Positions 22,546 to 33,281 are shown, counted from the stretch's first letter. The stretch is DNA of 64,000 bases from Earliella scabrosa (GCA_022605405.1 JABYQQ010000011.1:372001-436000), one strand, 5' to 3'. Numbers and translations are program-made. The notes: generated from the letters alone by a model not told the origin.

Positions 22546-25540
22546 GAGAAGAGCAGCCGTAGCAACCAAAAGGACTTGTACTCACTGGTAATGAGATGCG
22601 AACAGACTTATACCGCGATCATACAAGGACGACTAGGAGCCGTAAGTTTATGCGGACCTTCCGTGCAGTATGACATGGATGTCCTGACTTTTCGAACCAC
22701 CGCAAGGCTACGATGTGAGTCAGAACGGTTTGTGACGTCAATCGTCAGGTCCATGCAGGTGAGCGAATTGAACAACAAGTTGTCGGTCGATGTATCCAGA
22801 GTATCAAGTTGTTAGCCAATGCACGCTGCGTGGCACCGTAGCTTTACCGTCTTCAGCCCTTCGGTCTCCATTACCGAGGTCGCGGAGAGCTTGAAAGCGT
22901 GGACGGGTGAGCAGATGAGAGGGAGAGAAGAGGACGCATGCGCGTTTCAACACGTTCAAGAGCGCCCAAGACGTCACCGTCTTGCGTGACCGGAGCTATC
23001 CGAGTCACAGCTTCCTGGGCGCCAGCAGCTGGAGCTCATGGCAACCTCGACCGGACTCCGAGTCGTCGACGCCGGACGGTGACCCTGCCTCGCGACCACG
23101 ACACGATCATGGCCAGACCACCACGGCCGATGGACGACAACGTCTAGCACAGCACGCTCCTACACAAGATCTAGGACAGTACTGGGACTTATCTTTCGCC
23201 GCCCTCGATCGAAACCGGGCTGCCTGCGAACGCTCGATATTGGGCTTCGCTCATCCAATGACCTGTCTTCAACAGCCCTAACGTGCTCCGCCGGTCCCAG
23301 ATGTCAGCCTGGACAGTATTGACATAGGATGAGAGTCGACTGAAGACCTGGTCCGGGCGCGCATCGACAGGCATCGACCACGACCGTCGACTGTGCCTGC
23401 ACACCTGTAGCTCCTTGCCCTCTCCTCTCACCGCGATTGCTCTCCGCTTCCGGGTCAAGAAGTGGGTAGAGGGTTTCTCTTCTTCTTCAAGTATCTTCCA
23501 CATTGCTTACGTTTCAGCACGGCCACTCCACCGTCTCTCACCAGCTCCCAGTCATCGCATCCGTCACCCTTTTCTTCAGCATCTTGGACCTCGTTCCTTT
23601 CACCTCCAGCACTCTCGCATAGACCGGAGGACGTGCAGGGACGTGTACTAGGCCGGAGTGGTCGGGACAGAAGAAGTGGTCTATCGTGCTGGCGGAGAAG
23701 GCGCTGCAGTCGGCAAGGGTACGTGCCCCCAGTTGGCTTGTTCTTGAGCTCGCCTCCTTATTTCTTTCGCACATACCGCGCACGTCACATCCCGCATCAG
23801 CTCAGTGCTCGCTGTGCGTACGACGGACAGTCTAGCCGGTCCGCTTCGCCCGTCCCTCGCTGTCGTCAATCCTTTCCTTCCACTTCGGCATCTCCAACGC
23901 TTGTTGCAACCAGAAAAGTCCCTTCAAATACATCGGTTGAGTCGCTCGCCAATCCCTTTCAATCAACGTCCCCGGGTCCCGTCAACTACCCTGCGAGCAC
24001 CTCCCAGGTCATCCCCATCGTCCCTCGTCCCTCGACTGATGCAACACGGGGTTCCGCGGTGGGCTTAGATCTCCCTCCGCCGGCCTCCATCCCCCCATGC
24101 GACCTCGCGTCTCAACCGATGCGCAACCAGTCGTATCTCAGGACGTTCGTTTCGCTGCAGATTGCTCAAATGCCCGTCTTCCCAGGTGTCTAGGTTGCGT
24201 CTCTCACCGCCAATCCGTGTGAGCGTCGAACTCCTGAGGTCTTCCAGGGCCACCTCATCCCTTCTCCGTGTCGCTCTACTGCGCAACATCTGGCTTGTCC
24301 AAGACCCACCCGGATTCCAGTTTCCTCGCTCGCCATCACGAACGGGTCATGTGTCCCTCCTCACGCGACGGATGAGCTTCCTACGGTACCCATCCCCCTC
24401 GACATCCATTCTGCACAACTTTCGGACGCGTGCTGCTCGACGGGGAGACTGGCCTTACACTGCATCCACCGACAAACGCATAGAAGACTCGCACGCTGAC
24501 ATGAAGTTGCCATTCCCATACCTGACGCATCATTCGCTGAGGCCGTACCCGACCTCTTCCATCTCCTCGAGCTGCTTTCTTCGCTGTTCGCATAGGATGC
24601 ACCGCGTCAGCAATGTTGTGCGTATTTGCGCCCTCTGTCCGGAATGCGCCTCCTGTAGCCGCCCATGCCGTGCGCTCAACACAAGGTCCTGGACAATCCT
24701 GAATCCTGGTAGCTTCGGTGGAGCGGCATCCCCTGCCCCCAGCAAGCACCCGCTCGCTATGGGAACGTTGTGTTGTTCCTGCAGAGGCTAGGCCTCGAGA
24801 CCCCATATCAACGTCAACGCTCGATATGGGCCCAGTTGATGCCTGCGGAGGCGGCCAGGCGGCAGCTCGCGCGATCGCGAGCGCAGGCGGCCTAGTCCAG
24901 CCATTCCTTGGCCATCCGATGTCTCCGCCGGTAGATACGCTCCCCGGCGTCATACATGGGCGAGTCGAACGAGGCTTGGTTGCTCGCCATTCAGTGATAG
25001 CCCATGCTTCCTGCCCGGTGTCATTTGGTCTCGCTCTCCGCACGATTCGAGCCACGTCTCATGTGCAGGATACCGTTCGCCCATCGCTCTGCGTCTCCAA
25101 CATCATTTGCCCAGACGAATGAGCACGCGATTACGAGCCATCGTATGGAGTACGTGGTCGATATGCGGCATGTACGGATCGTGAACGCGTGAACTCCGAG
25201 CCCTCGGGTCACTCAGGGCGTCGTGGTTGCATGTCCACATTCCAGTTCGGATTGCCAATAGAGCGCTCAATCACTACCGTCGGCCGCAAGTGGTTGGCGG
25301 GCGAGATGGCCGTTGGGACCTCAGCCCGGTCATTATGACATATGCAGAGCGTTCCGCGTACTCGCCGATGAGGTAGTCGGCAGATGCTCGAGGACGCGGC
25401 GGAAGCGCTATCGCGAGCGAGGTGAGCCAACCGCACCGCCAGAGGGCACTTGCGAGAGATCGCAATGTAAGTTCGGCGATGGTCAAATAATGACTGTAAA
25501 GGACGCACCGAAGCGAGCTTGGAGGACCCCTCGGCGATCA
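22546..25540. other. Decayed, unassigned region
   Basis: No intact gene was recognised. Between about 23460 and 24190 one plus-strand frame is open for 243 codons and ends in a Ser/Pro-rich stretch (ANPFQSTSPGPVNYPASTS). Around 24360-24770 protein-like fragments appear in changing frames. The picture is of an eroded coding region of unknown family. Confidence 0.35.
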
Positions 25541-25710
25541 AGGCGTTGACATCCTTGCCCTCGAGGTTCGGGCCGTGTTCTACGCAAGATGGCTCAGGCT
25601 CGTGGTCTGAGAGCTGCTATGTTGCGGCTGAGCCGGCGGTGTCATATCGCTGGCATCGTCGACTTCGGTGCTCTTGTGAGTCACGGAGTGCTGCTGCGAG
25701 AGGGTCTTTC

Positions 25711-25728
25711 TGTGAGAATTATCTCACA
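25711..25728 (+). promoter_or_regulatory. Palindrome upstream of F-box copy B
   Basis: TGTGAGAATTATCTCACA is a perfect inverted repeat with 7-bp arms around ATTA, 480 bp upstream of the ATG at 26191. It is shared with the other F-box units. Confidence 0.45.
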
Positions 25729-26100
25729 GGTTGTCATACTACGAGTACTGCCGCTAGGCTTCTCAGACAGATGATTTTAGACATCAGACCACAGAAGCTT
25801 GATCATAGACCACACATTATGTGGAAGCCGACCGTGTAGCTAGTTCTCGCTATGATCTGTCTCGCAATAGCTCATGATGACCAACAGTAGTGCATCATTT
25901 TGAAGTCTCGGGTCTTGCTGCAACTTCGCAGACAAATATACCAACATGGGGTGGGTGTAATTTTCCAGTAGCAAGATGCCGCTGCGTACTTCAAGTCGCC
26001 GCATGTCAGAGGTGTGGTGAAACAGGGGCAGCGCACTTGGCATATCTTCCATTCAGGTTGAGGCTTCTGCCGAAGGAAGGTTCGCCATAGTGCAATAAAT

Positions 26101-26118
26101 GACCGGCGTCCTAGGGTC
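26101..26118 (+). promoter_or_regulatory. Conserved promoter box of F-box copy B
   Basis: GACCGGCGTCCTAGGGTC, 90 bp upstream of the ATG at 26191. The same 18-mer occurs upstream of the copy at 44476, and one-mismatch or looser forms occur upstream of the others. Confidence 0.5.
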
Positions 26119-26736
26119 CGGCAGTCATACACCCAACGGTGCCCTCGCATACTCAGCTCTTCCTCCCTCATCTCCCCCAGACTCGCCGACATGGACAACA
26201 ATCTCCTCCCCATCGAGGTTTGCGAGCATATCATCGACTCCTGCCGTGCCGAAGTTGGCTGGTGGCTCAGACACCACTCGTATCCCACCTGGCGCCAAAC
26301 CGCCCTCGTCTGCTTGGCCTGGCTCCCTCGCAGTCGACTTAACCTCCTCTACGAAGTTGCTCTCCAGAGTGCGTCCAACGTCGACCTTCTTCTGCGGGCG
26401 CTTCAGGAGACACCGCACTTTGCGGACCTGGTAGTCCGATTGACTATTCATGGACAAACTTATGTTCCCTTTTCCCGAATGCCGCTTCCATTGCTACTAA
26501 GGAAATGTGTAGCATTGAACCTCGGATTGGTTGATTGGAATCGGTATCCACCTCGATATGTGGACACGTGCCTCCATCCGTGGTCCAGAATAGTACATCT
26601 CGATCTGAAGGTCCAATTGAGTGTCCTCCGAAGCAGCTGCCGGTTTGTTTGGTCGTTGCATCAACTCCAAGATCTGTATCTTCGGTCGAGTGAACGTGTG
26701 GGCCGAGGCGTGCGATCAAATCGCTCAGTCATGGTA

Positions 26737-26741
26737 TCACC
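26737..26741 (+). repeat. Target-site duplication, left
   Basis: tcacc directly precedes the 5' LTR and recurs directly after the 3' LTR. Confidence 0.9.
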
Positions 26742-27087
26742 TGTTGAACTTAGGGTTATCCGGCACTGTCCGGACCAATATGTCCCCATATGGACTTGTG
26801 GCTATGCGTTCACATGACGCACAGCATGGGCTATGCTTCTTCGTTACTATATATAGATAACTCTGCATCTGTACGATAGTTCTTTCTTTCCGGACTTTAC
26901 CTCTACGTACCAGTGCGTTCTACGATGTTCTGGATAGTTCCAGACCTTATGTCTGACTCAGACTTGGTGCTCATCCTCGCGTCATACTGACTCATCCTCG
27001 CACCATAGCCTCGTATGCCTCTTACTCATCGTCTTGTGGCTAACATGTGACTGCTTTCTACGCTTACTCAGCTACCTTCCCTACGTC

Positions 27088-27095
27088 TATATAAG
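27088..27095 (+). promoter_or_regulatory. TATA box in the 5' LTR
   Basis: TATATAAG. Transcription would be expected to start about 25-35 bp downstream, which is where the repeated leader (27122) begins. The 3' LTR has the same box at 33043-33050. Confidence 0.55.
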
Positions 27096-27145
27096 CAGCT
27101 CACATTTCGCCTCTGCTCTTCAGTCGTTCGCTCACTGACTGAAGA

Positions 27146-27200
27146 GTAAGTCTCATACATACATATGCTCTCTACTTACTTACTGACTAAGTACTTGTAG
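27146..27200 (+). other. Intron-like segment in the LTR leader
   Basis: A 55-nt stretch starts GTAAGT, ends TTGTAG and has an internal CTGAC branch-like motif. Its flanks (27122-27145 and 27201-27222) are found joined without it at 27242-27287, as if spliced. Confidence 0.6.
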
Positions 27201-27241
27201 TCTCTCTCTGTTCGACTTACAGGTACTTATCTATGCAATAT

Positions 27242-27287
27242 AGTCGTTCGCTCACTGACTGAAGATCTCTCTCTGTTCGACTTACAG
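27242..27287 (+). repeat. Spliced-looking duplicate of the LTR leader
   Basis: 46 bp equal to bases 27122-27145 joined directly to 27201-27222, lacking exactly the GT...AG segment between them. The same arrangement exists in the 3' LTR. Confidence 0.7.
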
Positions 27288-27321
27288 TCGGCTCCCAGCC
27301 TTCCAGGTCTGAAGTTCATCA

Positions 27322-27338
27322 GGTTATGAGCCCTGCGC
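27322..27338 (+). other. Primer binding site matching the initiator tRNA-Met anticodon arm
   Basis: GGTTATGAGCCCTGCGC directly follows the LTR. It is complementary to the anticodon arm of eukaryotic initiator tRNA-Met (GCGCAGGGCUCAUAACC), not to a tRNA 3' end. Drosophila copia and yeast Ty5 use this half-tRNA priming. Confidence 0.75.
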
Positions 27339-27834
27339 TCTGACCGGTTGCTACTTCGTCGACATCTTTGTGCGCACACCTCTCTCTTCGTCGACTCTCT
27401 GCCCGTGCTCCCTCCATCTTTCCTCACCTCTTGACTGTGCCCGCCGACACTGCTGCCAGGGGGACATTCCTGCGCTCGTGACGCAGCCCTGAGCGCTTTT
27501 GTTTAGTTGTTGCGTAGCTAAGTACTGTTGTACAGCCTGTTGTGCTCTCGAGGCATTTGGGCTTTCAGGTATCCCTCTGCCAGGCCACGCACTTGCGCCC
27601 GCCAGCAGTTGTATCCGGGGTGCTTATCACCTTTGGAGACGGAGGACAACCGTGTGGACCCTCCTTACCGTACCCTTTGCTCTCGTATAGCTACTATAGT
27701 CTTTCTGGGCACAGTTGGCAACTTCTATCCAGATTGTCGGGATCTCCAGCTTCCTGACTCTCTTGGCTCGCCTCAATAGGTGTTCCCCATCTACCGTTTT
27801 GCACGTGGCATCGTCAATCATCGCACCCTTCTAG

Positions 27835-28380
27835 ACCACAGTTTTGGAGCCGACACCAGCATCTCCTCCCTCTGAGGCGGAAGTCGAGGATCTGATTGAC
27901 TCCCAGTCGTCGTCTGACTCCTCTGACTACAAACCCACCGTCGACTCTTGTCAGGAACTTCCACACGTTCTCGACGAGGAATACCCTGCCGATTCTCATC
28001 TCCATCCGGAGGACGGCTTCTGGTACAACTGTCACCGGAGTCCTTGTCCTCATCGGTACAACGGGGTTCCCGTTCAACCTGAAGATTATCCTGACACATT
28101 CAAGTGGGCTTTCCCCTCTCCTGACCAAGAGGATTTCCTTGCTGGAGTCAACACTGCCCTTCCAGTCGCATCAGACACACCCTATACCACTCCTCTTCCT
28201 TTCATCGTCCTAATCCCTCCTACTCCGGAGGTTATCCCTGAGCCAATCGAGACTCTCCCTCCTCCTCTCATCGAGTTACCTCCTCCTATTGCAACACCGC
28301 TTCCACCGGTCGCACCGGTAACAACATCCGTAGACTTCTCGGAGGACTATCTCGACTCATCGCACTTTCTCTTATCAATC
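27835..28380 (+). other. Open gag-frame extension without an ATG
   Basis: The gag-pol frame is open for 182 codons before its first ATG. The sequence is protein-like: acidic and Ser-rich (DSQSSSDSSDYKPT), then HPEDGFWYNCHRSPCPHRYN, then a Pro-rich part. No ATG in any frame was found between about 27330 and 28380. It may be translated from a non-AUG codon or through splicing, or be a remnant. Confidence 0.45.
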
Positions 28381-31300
28381 ATGGGAGACGTCAAGCTCGA
28401 CTCTATCCCTTCCCTTTCGTCGGCAAACCAGTACACCGACTGGTCTGCCAAGATGAAGGGCTACTTCATCTTCATGGGCTGTTGGGACGTCGTCAACGGC
28501 AAGACCAAACGTCCAACTGCTGCCGACAAGCAGGAGTCCTGGGACAAGCTCGACGGGCAGGCTCGCGGCATGATGTACATGCGGGTCGCTCAGAGCTTCC
28601 ATTACATCCTCGATGCGGAAATTCTCGACACCGTTACAACCAGTGGGTCCTCTACCACTACATCTCGGGAACAGACCGCAGCGGACATGTGGAAGTCCCT
28701 GAAGGACAAGTTTGGCACGCCGAACAGCGCTCACGTCTGGGGACAGTTCGAGACCCTTGTGGCTGAACCTCGGATGAATGAGCAGAAGCCCCTCCAGGAT
28801 CAGATGATGCGTATCGTCAACCGCATGGATGACATCACCAAGAACAAGGTGACGCTCTCTGCCCAGATGAAGGCCCTCCTCCTTCTGTCGAAGATTCCGG
28901 AGTCTTATCGGTCTATGATCTCTGCGCTCATGGCGACCATCGACGTCGACAAGGTCACTGTCGAGGACATCATGTCCAAGACCTTGGCCGAGGAGTCGCT
29001 GCGCAAGGCCGGACAATCCGCGAACCGGGTCTCGCAGACCAAGCCTAAGCCTAAGGGTCCTTGCTCTCACTGCGGTGGCTCTAATCATCATGAGTCTAAC
29101 TGCTGGGACAAGCATCCCGAGAAGAAGCCCAAGGGCAAAGGCAAGGGAAAGGGAAAGGCGAAGGACAAGGATAAGGACAAGGACAAAGGGAATAACAAGG
29201 ACAATCAGCCCCATGCGCATACCGTCGTCGAGTCTCAGTCTGTAAATGTAGTCGCGTCGTCTAACATTGTTGGTTCTTTCTACCCCGAGGCCCTCGTCGC
29301 CTCTAGTGAGAACTGGACTGCATGGCTGATGGACTCAGGTGCTTCTCAGCATATCACGGGCGACCTAAGTGACTTCTCCGAGTATCAACCGTTTGATACG
29401 CCCATCAGCTTCAATACTGCTGATGCGAGCAACATGATCCTTGCTCTCGGGAAGGGCACAGTCCGTGGTAACACTTGGGTTGATGGTGACAAAGTTCCGA
29501 TCGCGCTCACCCATGTGTACTACATCCCGAAGTTGAGAGGTCGTATCTTCTCGACAGGCACCATTGAACGCAACGGGTACTCCCTTGTTCAAGGAGATGG
29601 GAAGATGTGCATCTTTGACAAGCTGCCGGAAGGCGCTGTCAAATTTGGTTCGACGATTCGGATCAAGGGTCGCAAGATCCTTGAAGCGGAGTACAACGTC
29701 CTGAGCAATATCTACTGGGCTAAGCTCGAACTTCACAATGGCCAGCGTGTTCATCTTAACGTCAGCCGCTTTCGTACCTTGCACCGTCGCTTTGGTCATC
29801 TCGGCAAGGATGCGCTGCGCCATCTCCCGAAGAACGTCCGAGGGGTTGATTCTGTTGATTCCCCTGAAGACGAAGATGAACCGTGTGAGGGATGTGCCTG
29901 GGGCAAATCCACTCGTCTCCCCTTCCCACCTTCTGATAAGCGTGCTACGGAACCACTCGAGCTCGTTCACACCGATCTTGATGGCCCGATGCGCACCCAA
30001 GCTATCGGAGGTTACAAGTATTTCGCCGGTTTCATTGATGACTACTCCGGACTCGCCCGTGCTTACTACCTTAAGTCGAAGTCGGATGCGTTCCAAGCGT
30101 TCCTCGACTACAAGGCGTGGGCTGAGACCCAGACCGGTCGAAAGATCAAGAAGGTCCGCTCGGACCGAGGGGGAGAATACACTTCTACCGAGTTCTCTGA
30201 GCTTCTTCGTTCGCACGGGATCGAGCACCAGAAGACTATGCCTGGCTCTCCGCAGCAGAATGGACGCGCTGAGCGCTGGAACCGTACTATCGTCGAAAAA
30301 GCCATGGCCATGCTCCATCAGGCAGGTCTTAGTCACGGTTTTTGGCAACTCGCCGTTGATGCAGCCGTTCATATCTACAATCGTCAACCGATGCGTCGAC
30401 ACAAATGGCAATGCCCCATCACCAAGTGGGACGGAACCGTTCCGGACGTCTCCTACTTCCGAGTGTTCGGGTGCAAAGCCTTTGTACACGTGCAGAAGGC
30501 AAAGCGCGAAGGGAAACTCGATAAGAAGGCTGTCGAGATGATCTTCGTGGGGTATGAGTCTGGTTCCAAGGGGTATAAGTTTTGGAATCCAGCCAACCGC
30601 TCTATCGTAGTGTCTCGCGATGTGACATTCGATGAAGAGTCTTTCCCTGCTCGTAAACTCCCCGGCAATCATCCTGTTACCCCGGATGACCATCCGTTCC
30701 CAGATGATCAGTCTGATAAGGCTTCTGAAGCCGATGTCGACGGTCATGAGGACGACCTCCATCCCGAGATTGTTCCTGAACTCCCAGATCTACCACCTGA
30801 CCCTCCAGTGGATGCTCAGCCACCTCCAGCTGAAGCGCCTCCTCCAGCCGACGCCCCTGCTCCTCCGCCGCTGCAACCGCCTCAACCGCCTGCTGTACCA
30901 CCGCCTAAGCCTGCTCACAAGCGAGGACGTCACCCTCCAGTGGGAGAACAGCCTCCCAGCCTTGCGCGTGACAGACCACGGCGTGAGAACGCGGGTAAAC
31001 GGTCCGAGTCGAAGACTCGTGATAACGTGTACGGCGACGAGCCACCGGCTAAAGTCGATGCCCGGACTGATCCAGATGGCACGCAGCGAGAGGACCAAGC
31101 GCTTCTCATGTTTCTCATGGCGTCTCAGTACAAAACTGGCATTCCGAACTCCCACAAGGAAGCCATGAAGTCGCCTGAAGCTGAGAAATGGCGTGATGCG
31201 GAGAAAGCGGAGTATGACTCGTTGCTCGAGAATAAGACTTGGGTCCTTGTCCCTCGTCCGAAAGATCGGCACGTGGTCTCCAACCGCTGGGTCTATGACA

Positions 31301-32685
31301 TCAAGCACGATGGGCGGTACAAAGCTCGTCTAGTCGCTAAGGGTTTCACTCAGGTGTGGGGCGAGGACTATCACGAGACCTTCTCCCCTGTGGCGCGGTT
31401 CGAGTCTATCCGGTACCTTCTCGCGCATGCAGCGCTTGAGGACTGGGACATCGAGTCAATGGATGTCAAGACCGCGTTCCTCAATGGCGATCTGGATGAG
31501 GAGATCTACATGGAACAGCCGGAAGGTTGGATCGTTCCTGGCAAGGAGGATCACGTGTGTCTGCTGAAAAAGGCAATCTATGGTCTTAAGCAGGCATCCC
31601 GTCAGTGGAATGTGAAAATCCACCAGTCGCTTATTAGCCTGGGATTCAAACGGACCTATTCCGATGCCGGGATCTATGTATATCGGCGACAAGGGGGGGA
31701 TCACGTCACCATCGTCGTTCTTTATGTCGACGATCTACTTCTCCTCGGCGATCAGCCTGGCCACATACAGCACGTGAAGCGTTCGCTTTCTAAGCAGTAC
31801 AAAATGACGGACTTGGGACCAGTTCAGCGGTTCCTTGGTCTTCGCATCACTCGTGACCGTGCTACGCGGATCATCGAGATCGACCAGGAAGAGTACATCC
31901 AGTCCGTTCTCGAGCGCTTTCACATGGCCGACTGTAAGCCGTCGCGTACCCCTCTCCCTGCTGGTGCTGTTCTAGAGTCATCTGAGCACACCGCCACCGA
32001 TGCGTCGCGTCAGCGCTATCAGAGCTTGATTGGCAGTCTTCTGTACGCCATGCTCGGTACGCGGCCCGACATAGCCTTTGCTGTCACGCGGCTTTCGAAG
32101 TTCAATGCCAATCCCTCAGACGCGCATCTTCACTATGCCAAGTATGTCCTCCGGTATCTTCAGGGTACTAAGGCGTACCGGCTGCGCTACCAGGGAGCGT
32201 CTAATGACGGTCTGATTTCGTACTCCGATTCGGACTGGGCTGAAGACCGTGATGATCGGCATTCTACCTCTGGCTTCATCTTTCTGATGGCAGGTGCTGC
32301 TATATCGTGGGCATCGAGGCGTCAGCCTACCATTTCGCTTTCCTCGACCGAAGCGGAGTATAAAGCGGCCTCTGACACTTGTCGTCAATTGGTGTGGCTG
32401 AGGACGTTCGGTGAAGAACTCGGCGATGACATGTCTCGACCAACTCCCATGTGTCTTGACAATCAGGGGTCTATCTTCCTGTCCGTCAATCCCGTGATCG
32501 ACCGCCGGACCAAGCACATCGAGGTTAGATACCACTTCATCCGAGAGCAGGTGGAGTTGGGATCGACCGAGATCTTCTATGTAGCGACTGCGGATCAACT
32601 CGCCGACGCTCTGACTAAGAATGTGCCTTTGGCAATTCAGTCGAAGTTTGTCCAAGAGATTGGTCTTGCTTATGTCACATCTTGA
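28381..32685 (+). CDS. Copia gag-pol polyprotein
   Basis: The polyprotein makes the particle protein and the protease, integrase, reverse transcriptase and RNase H that copy and insert the element. From the ATG at 28381 (MGDVKLDSIPSL) it runs 1434 codons without a stop. Landmarks are a Gag core (NQYTDWSAKMKGYFIFMG); a CCHC zinc knuckle (CSHCGGSNHHESNC, 29062) with a Lys-rich tail; protease DSGAS (29332); GAG-pre-integrase with H..H and CEGC; and integrase D, D and E at codons 29974, 30163 and 30271, giving D-X35-E. Reverse transcriptase contains DVKTAFLNGDL and YVDD (31723), and RNase H contains DSDWAED and STEAEY. A Pro-rich linker (about 30780-30960) separates integrase and reverse transcriptase. 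Nothing is missing. The open frame extends upstream to 27835, so the true N terminus is uncertain. Confidence 0.93.
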   Translation: MGDVKLDSIPSLSSANQYTDWSAKMKGYFIFMGCWDVVNGKTKRPTAADKQESWDKLDGQARGMMYMRVAQSFHYILDAEILDTVTTSGSSTTTSREQTAADMWKSLKDKFGTPNSAHVWGQFETLVAEPRMNEQKPLQDQMMRIVNRMDDITKNKVTLSAQMKALLLLSKIPESYRSMISALMATIDVDKVTVEDIMSKTLAEESLRKAGQSANRVSQTKPKPKGPCSHCGGSNHHESNCWDKHPEKKPKGKGKGKGKAKDKDKDKDKGNNKDNQPHAHTVVESQSVNVVASSNIVGSFYPEALVASSENWTAWLMDSGASQHITGDLSDFSEYQPFDTPISFNTADASNMILALGKGTVRGNTWVDGDKVPIALTHVYYIPKLRGRIFSTGTIERNGYSLVQGDGKMCIFDKLPEGAVKFGSTIRIKGRKILEAEYNVLSNIYWAKLELHNGQRVHLNVSRFRTLHRRFGHLGKDALRHLPKNVRGVDSVDSPEDEDEPCEGCAWGKSTRLPFPPSDKRATEPLELVHTDLDGPMRTQAIGGYKYFAGFIDDYSGLARAYYLKSKSDAFQAFLDYKAWAETQTGRKIKKVRSDRGGEYTSTEFSELLRSHGIEHQKTMPGSPQQNGRAERWNRTIVEKAMAMLHQAGLSHGFWQLAVDAAVHIYNRQPMRRHKWQCPITKWDGTVPDVSYFRVFGCKAFVHVQKAKREGKLDKKAVEMIFVGYESGSKGYKFWNPANRSIVVSRDVTFDEESFPARKLPGNHPVTPDDHPFPDDQSDKASEADVDGHEDDLHPEIVPELPDLPPDPPVDAQPPPAEAPPPADAPAPPPLQPPQPPAVPPPKPAHKRGRHPPVGEQPPSLARDRPRRENAGKRSESKTRDNVYGDEPPAKVDARTDPDGTQREDQALLMFLMASQYKTGIPNSHKEAMKSPEAEKWRDAEKAEYDSLLENKTWVLVPRPKDRHVVSNRWVYDIKHDGRYKARLVAKGFTQVWGEDYHETFSPVARFESIRYLLAHAALEDWDIESMDVKTAFLNGDLDEEIYMEQPEGWIVPGKEDHVCLLKKAIYGLKQASRQWNVKIHQSLISLGFKRTYSDAGIYVYRRQGGDHVTIVVLYVDDLLLLGDQPGHIQHVKRSLSKQYKMTDLGPVQRFLGLRITRDRATRIIEIDQEEYIQSVLERFHMADCKPSRTPLPAGAVLESSEHTATDASRQRYQSLIGSLLYAMLGTRPDIAFAVTRLSKFNANPSDAHLHYAKYVLRYLQGTKAYRLRYQGASNDGLISYSDSDWAEDRDDRHSTSGFIFLMAGAAISWASRRQPTISLSSTEAEYKAASDTCRQLVWLRTFGEELGDDMSRPTPMCLDNQGSIFLSVNPVIDRRTKHIEVRYHFIREQVELGSTEIFYVATADQLADALTKNVPLAIQSKFVQEIGLAYVTS

Positions 32686-32687
32686 AC

Positions 32688-32696
32688 GAGTGGGAG
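32688..32696 (+). other. Polypurine tract
   Basis: GAGTGGGAG abuts the 3' LTR, in the place where plus-strand synthesis is primed in LTR retrotransposons (one T interrupts it, as is common in Copia elements). Confidence 0.7.
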
Positions 32697-33276
32697 TGTT
32701 GAACTTAGGGTTATCCGGCACTGTCCGGACCAATATGTCCCCATATGGACTTGTGGCTATGCGTTCACATGACGCACAGCATGGGCTATGCTTCTTCGTT
32801 ACTATATATAGATAACTCTGCATCTGTACGATAGTTCTTTCTTTCTGGACTTTACCTCTACGTACCAGTGCGTTCTACGATGTTCTGGATAGTTCCAGAC
32901 CTTATGTCTGACTCAGACTTGGTGCTCATCCTCGCGTCATACTGACTCATCCTCGCACCATAGCCTCGTATGCCTCTTACTCATCGTCTTGTGGCTAACA
33001 TGTGACTGCTTTCTACGCTTACTCAGCTACCTTCCCTACGTCTATATAAGCAGCTCACATTTCGCCTCTGCTCTTCAGTCGTTCGCTCACTGACTGAAGA
33101 GTAAGTCTCATACATACATATGCTCTCTACTTACTTACTGACTAAGTACTTGTAGTCTCTCTCTGTTCGACTTACAGGTACTTATCTATGCAATATAGTC
33201 GTTCGCTCACTGACTGAAGATCTCTCTCTGTTCGACTTACAGTCGGCTCCCAGCCTTCCAGGTCTGAAGTTCATCA
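32697..33276 (+). repeat. 3' LTR
   Basis: 580 bp, matching the 5' LTR with one observed substitution. It ends at ATCA, followed by the tcacc duplication. Confidence 0.95.
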
Positions 33277-33281
33277 TCACC
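33277..33281 (+). repeat. Target-site duplication, right
   Basis: tcacc, identical to 26737-26741. Confidence 0.9.

Larger units (their letters stand above)
26742..27321 (+). repeat. 5' LTR
   Basis: 580 bp from TGTTGAACTT to AAGTTCATCA. It contains a TATATAAG box at 27088-27095 and, about 27 bp further, the likely start of R. It also holds an intron-like segment and a spliced-looking duplicate of its flanks (see 27146-27200 and 27242-27287). Confidence 0.95.
26742..33276 (+). mobile_element. Full-length Ty1/Copia LTR retrotransposon
   Basis: The element is 6535 bp with 580-bp LTRs (TG...CA ends), a primer binding site, a single gag-pol frame with domains in Copia order (integrase before reverse transcriptase), a purine tract and a 5-bp target duplication. 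On base-by-base reading I found one difference between the LTRs (C in the 5' LTR near 26892, T in the 3' LTR), so the insertion is very young. All catalytic motifs are present. It sits in exon 1 of F-box copy B, in the same orientation as the gene. Confidence 0.95.

Noticed and set aside
24360..24790. Weak resemblance of broken fragments to Clp1-like (clampless) proteins
   Set aside because: Only short LP- and WPYTAS-type fragments in changing frames; not enough to assign a family by eye.
28375..29220. A 281-codon minus-strand open frame
   Set aside because: Antisense of the gag region, with low-complexity Leu/Arg composition caused by the Lys-rich plus frame.
29365..30762. A 465-codon minus-strand open frame across the retrotransposon
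   Set aside because: It is the antisense of the integrase and linker region of gag-pol; the plus frame has all catalytic motifs.
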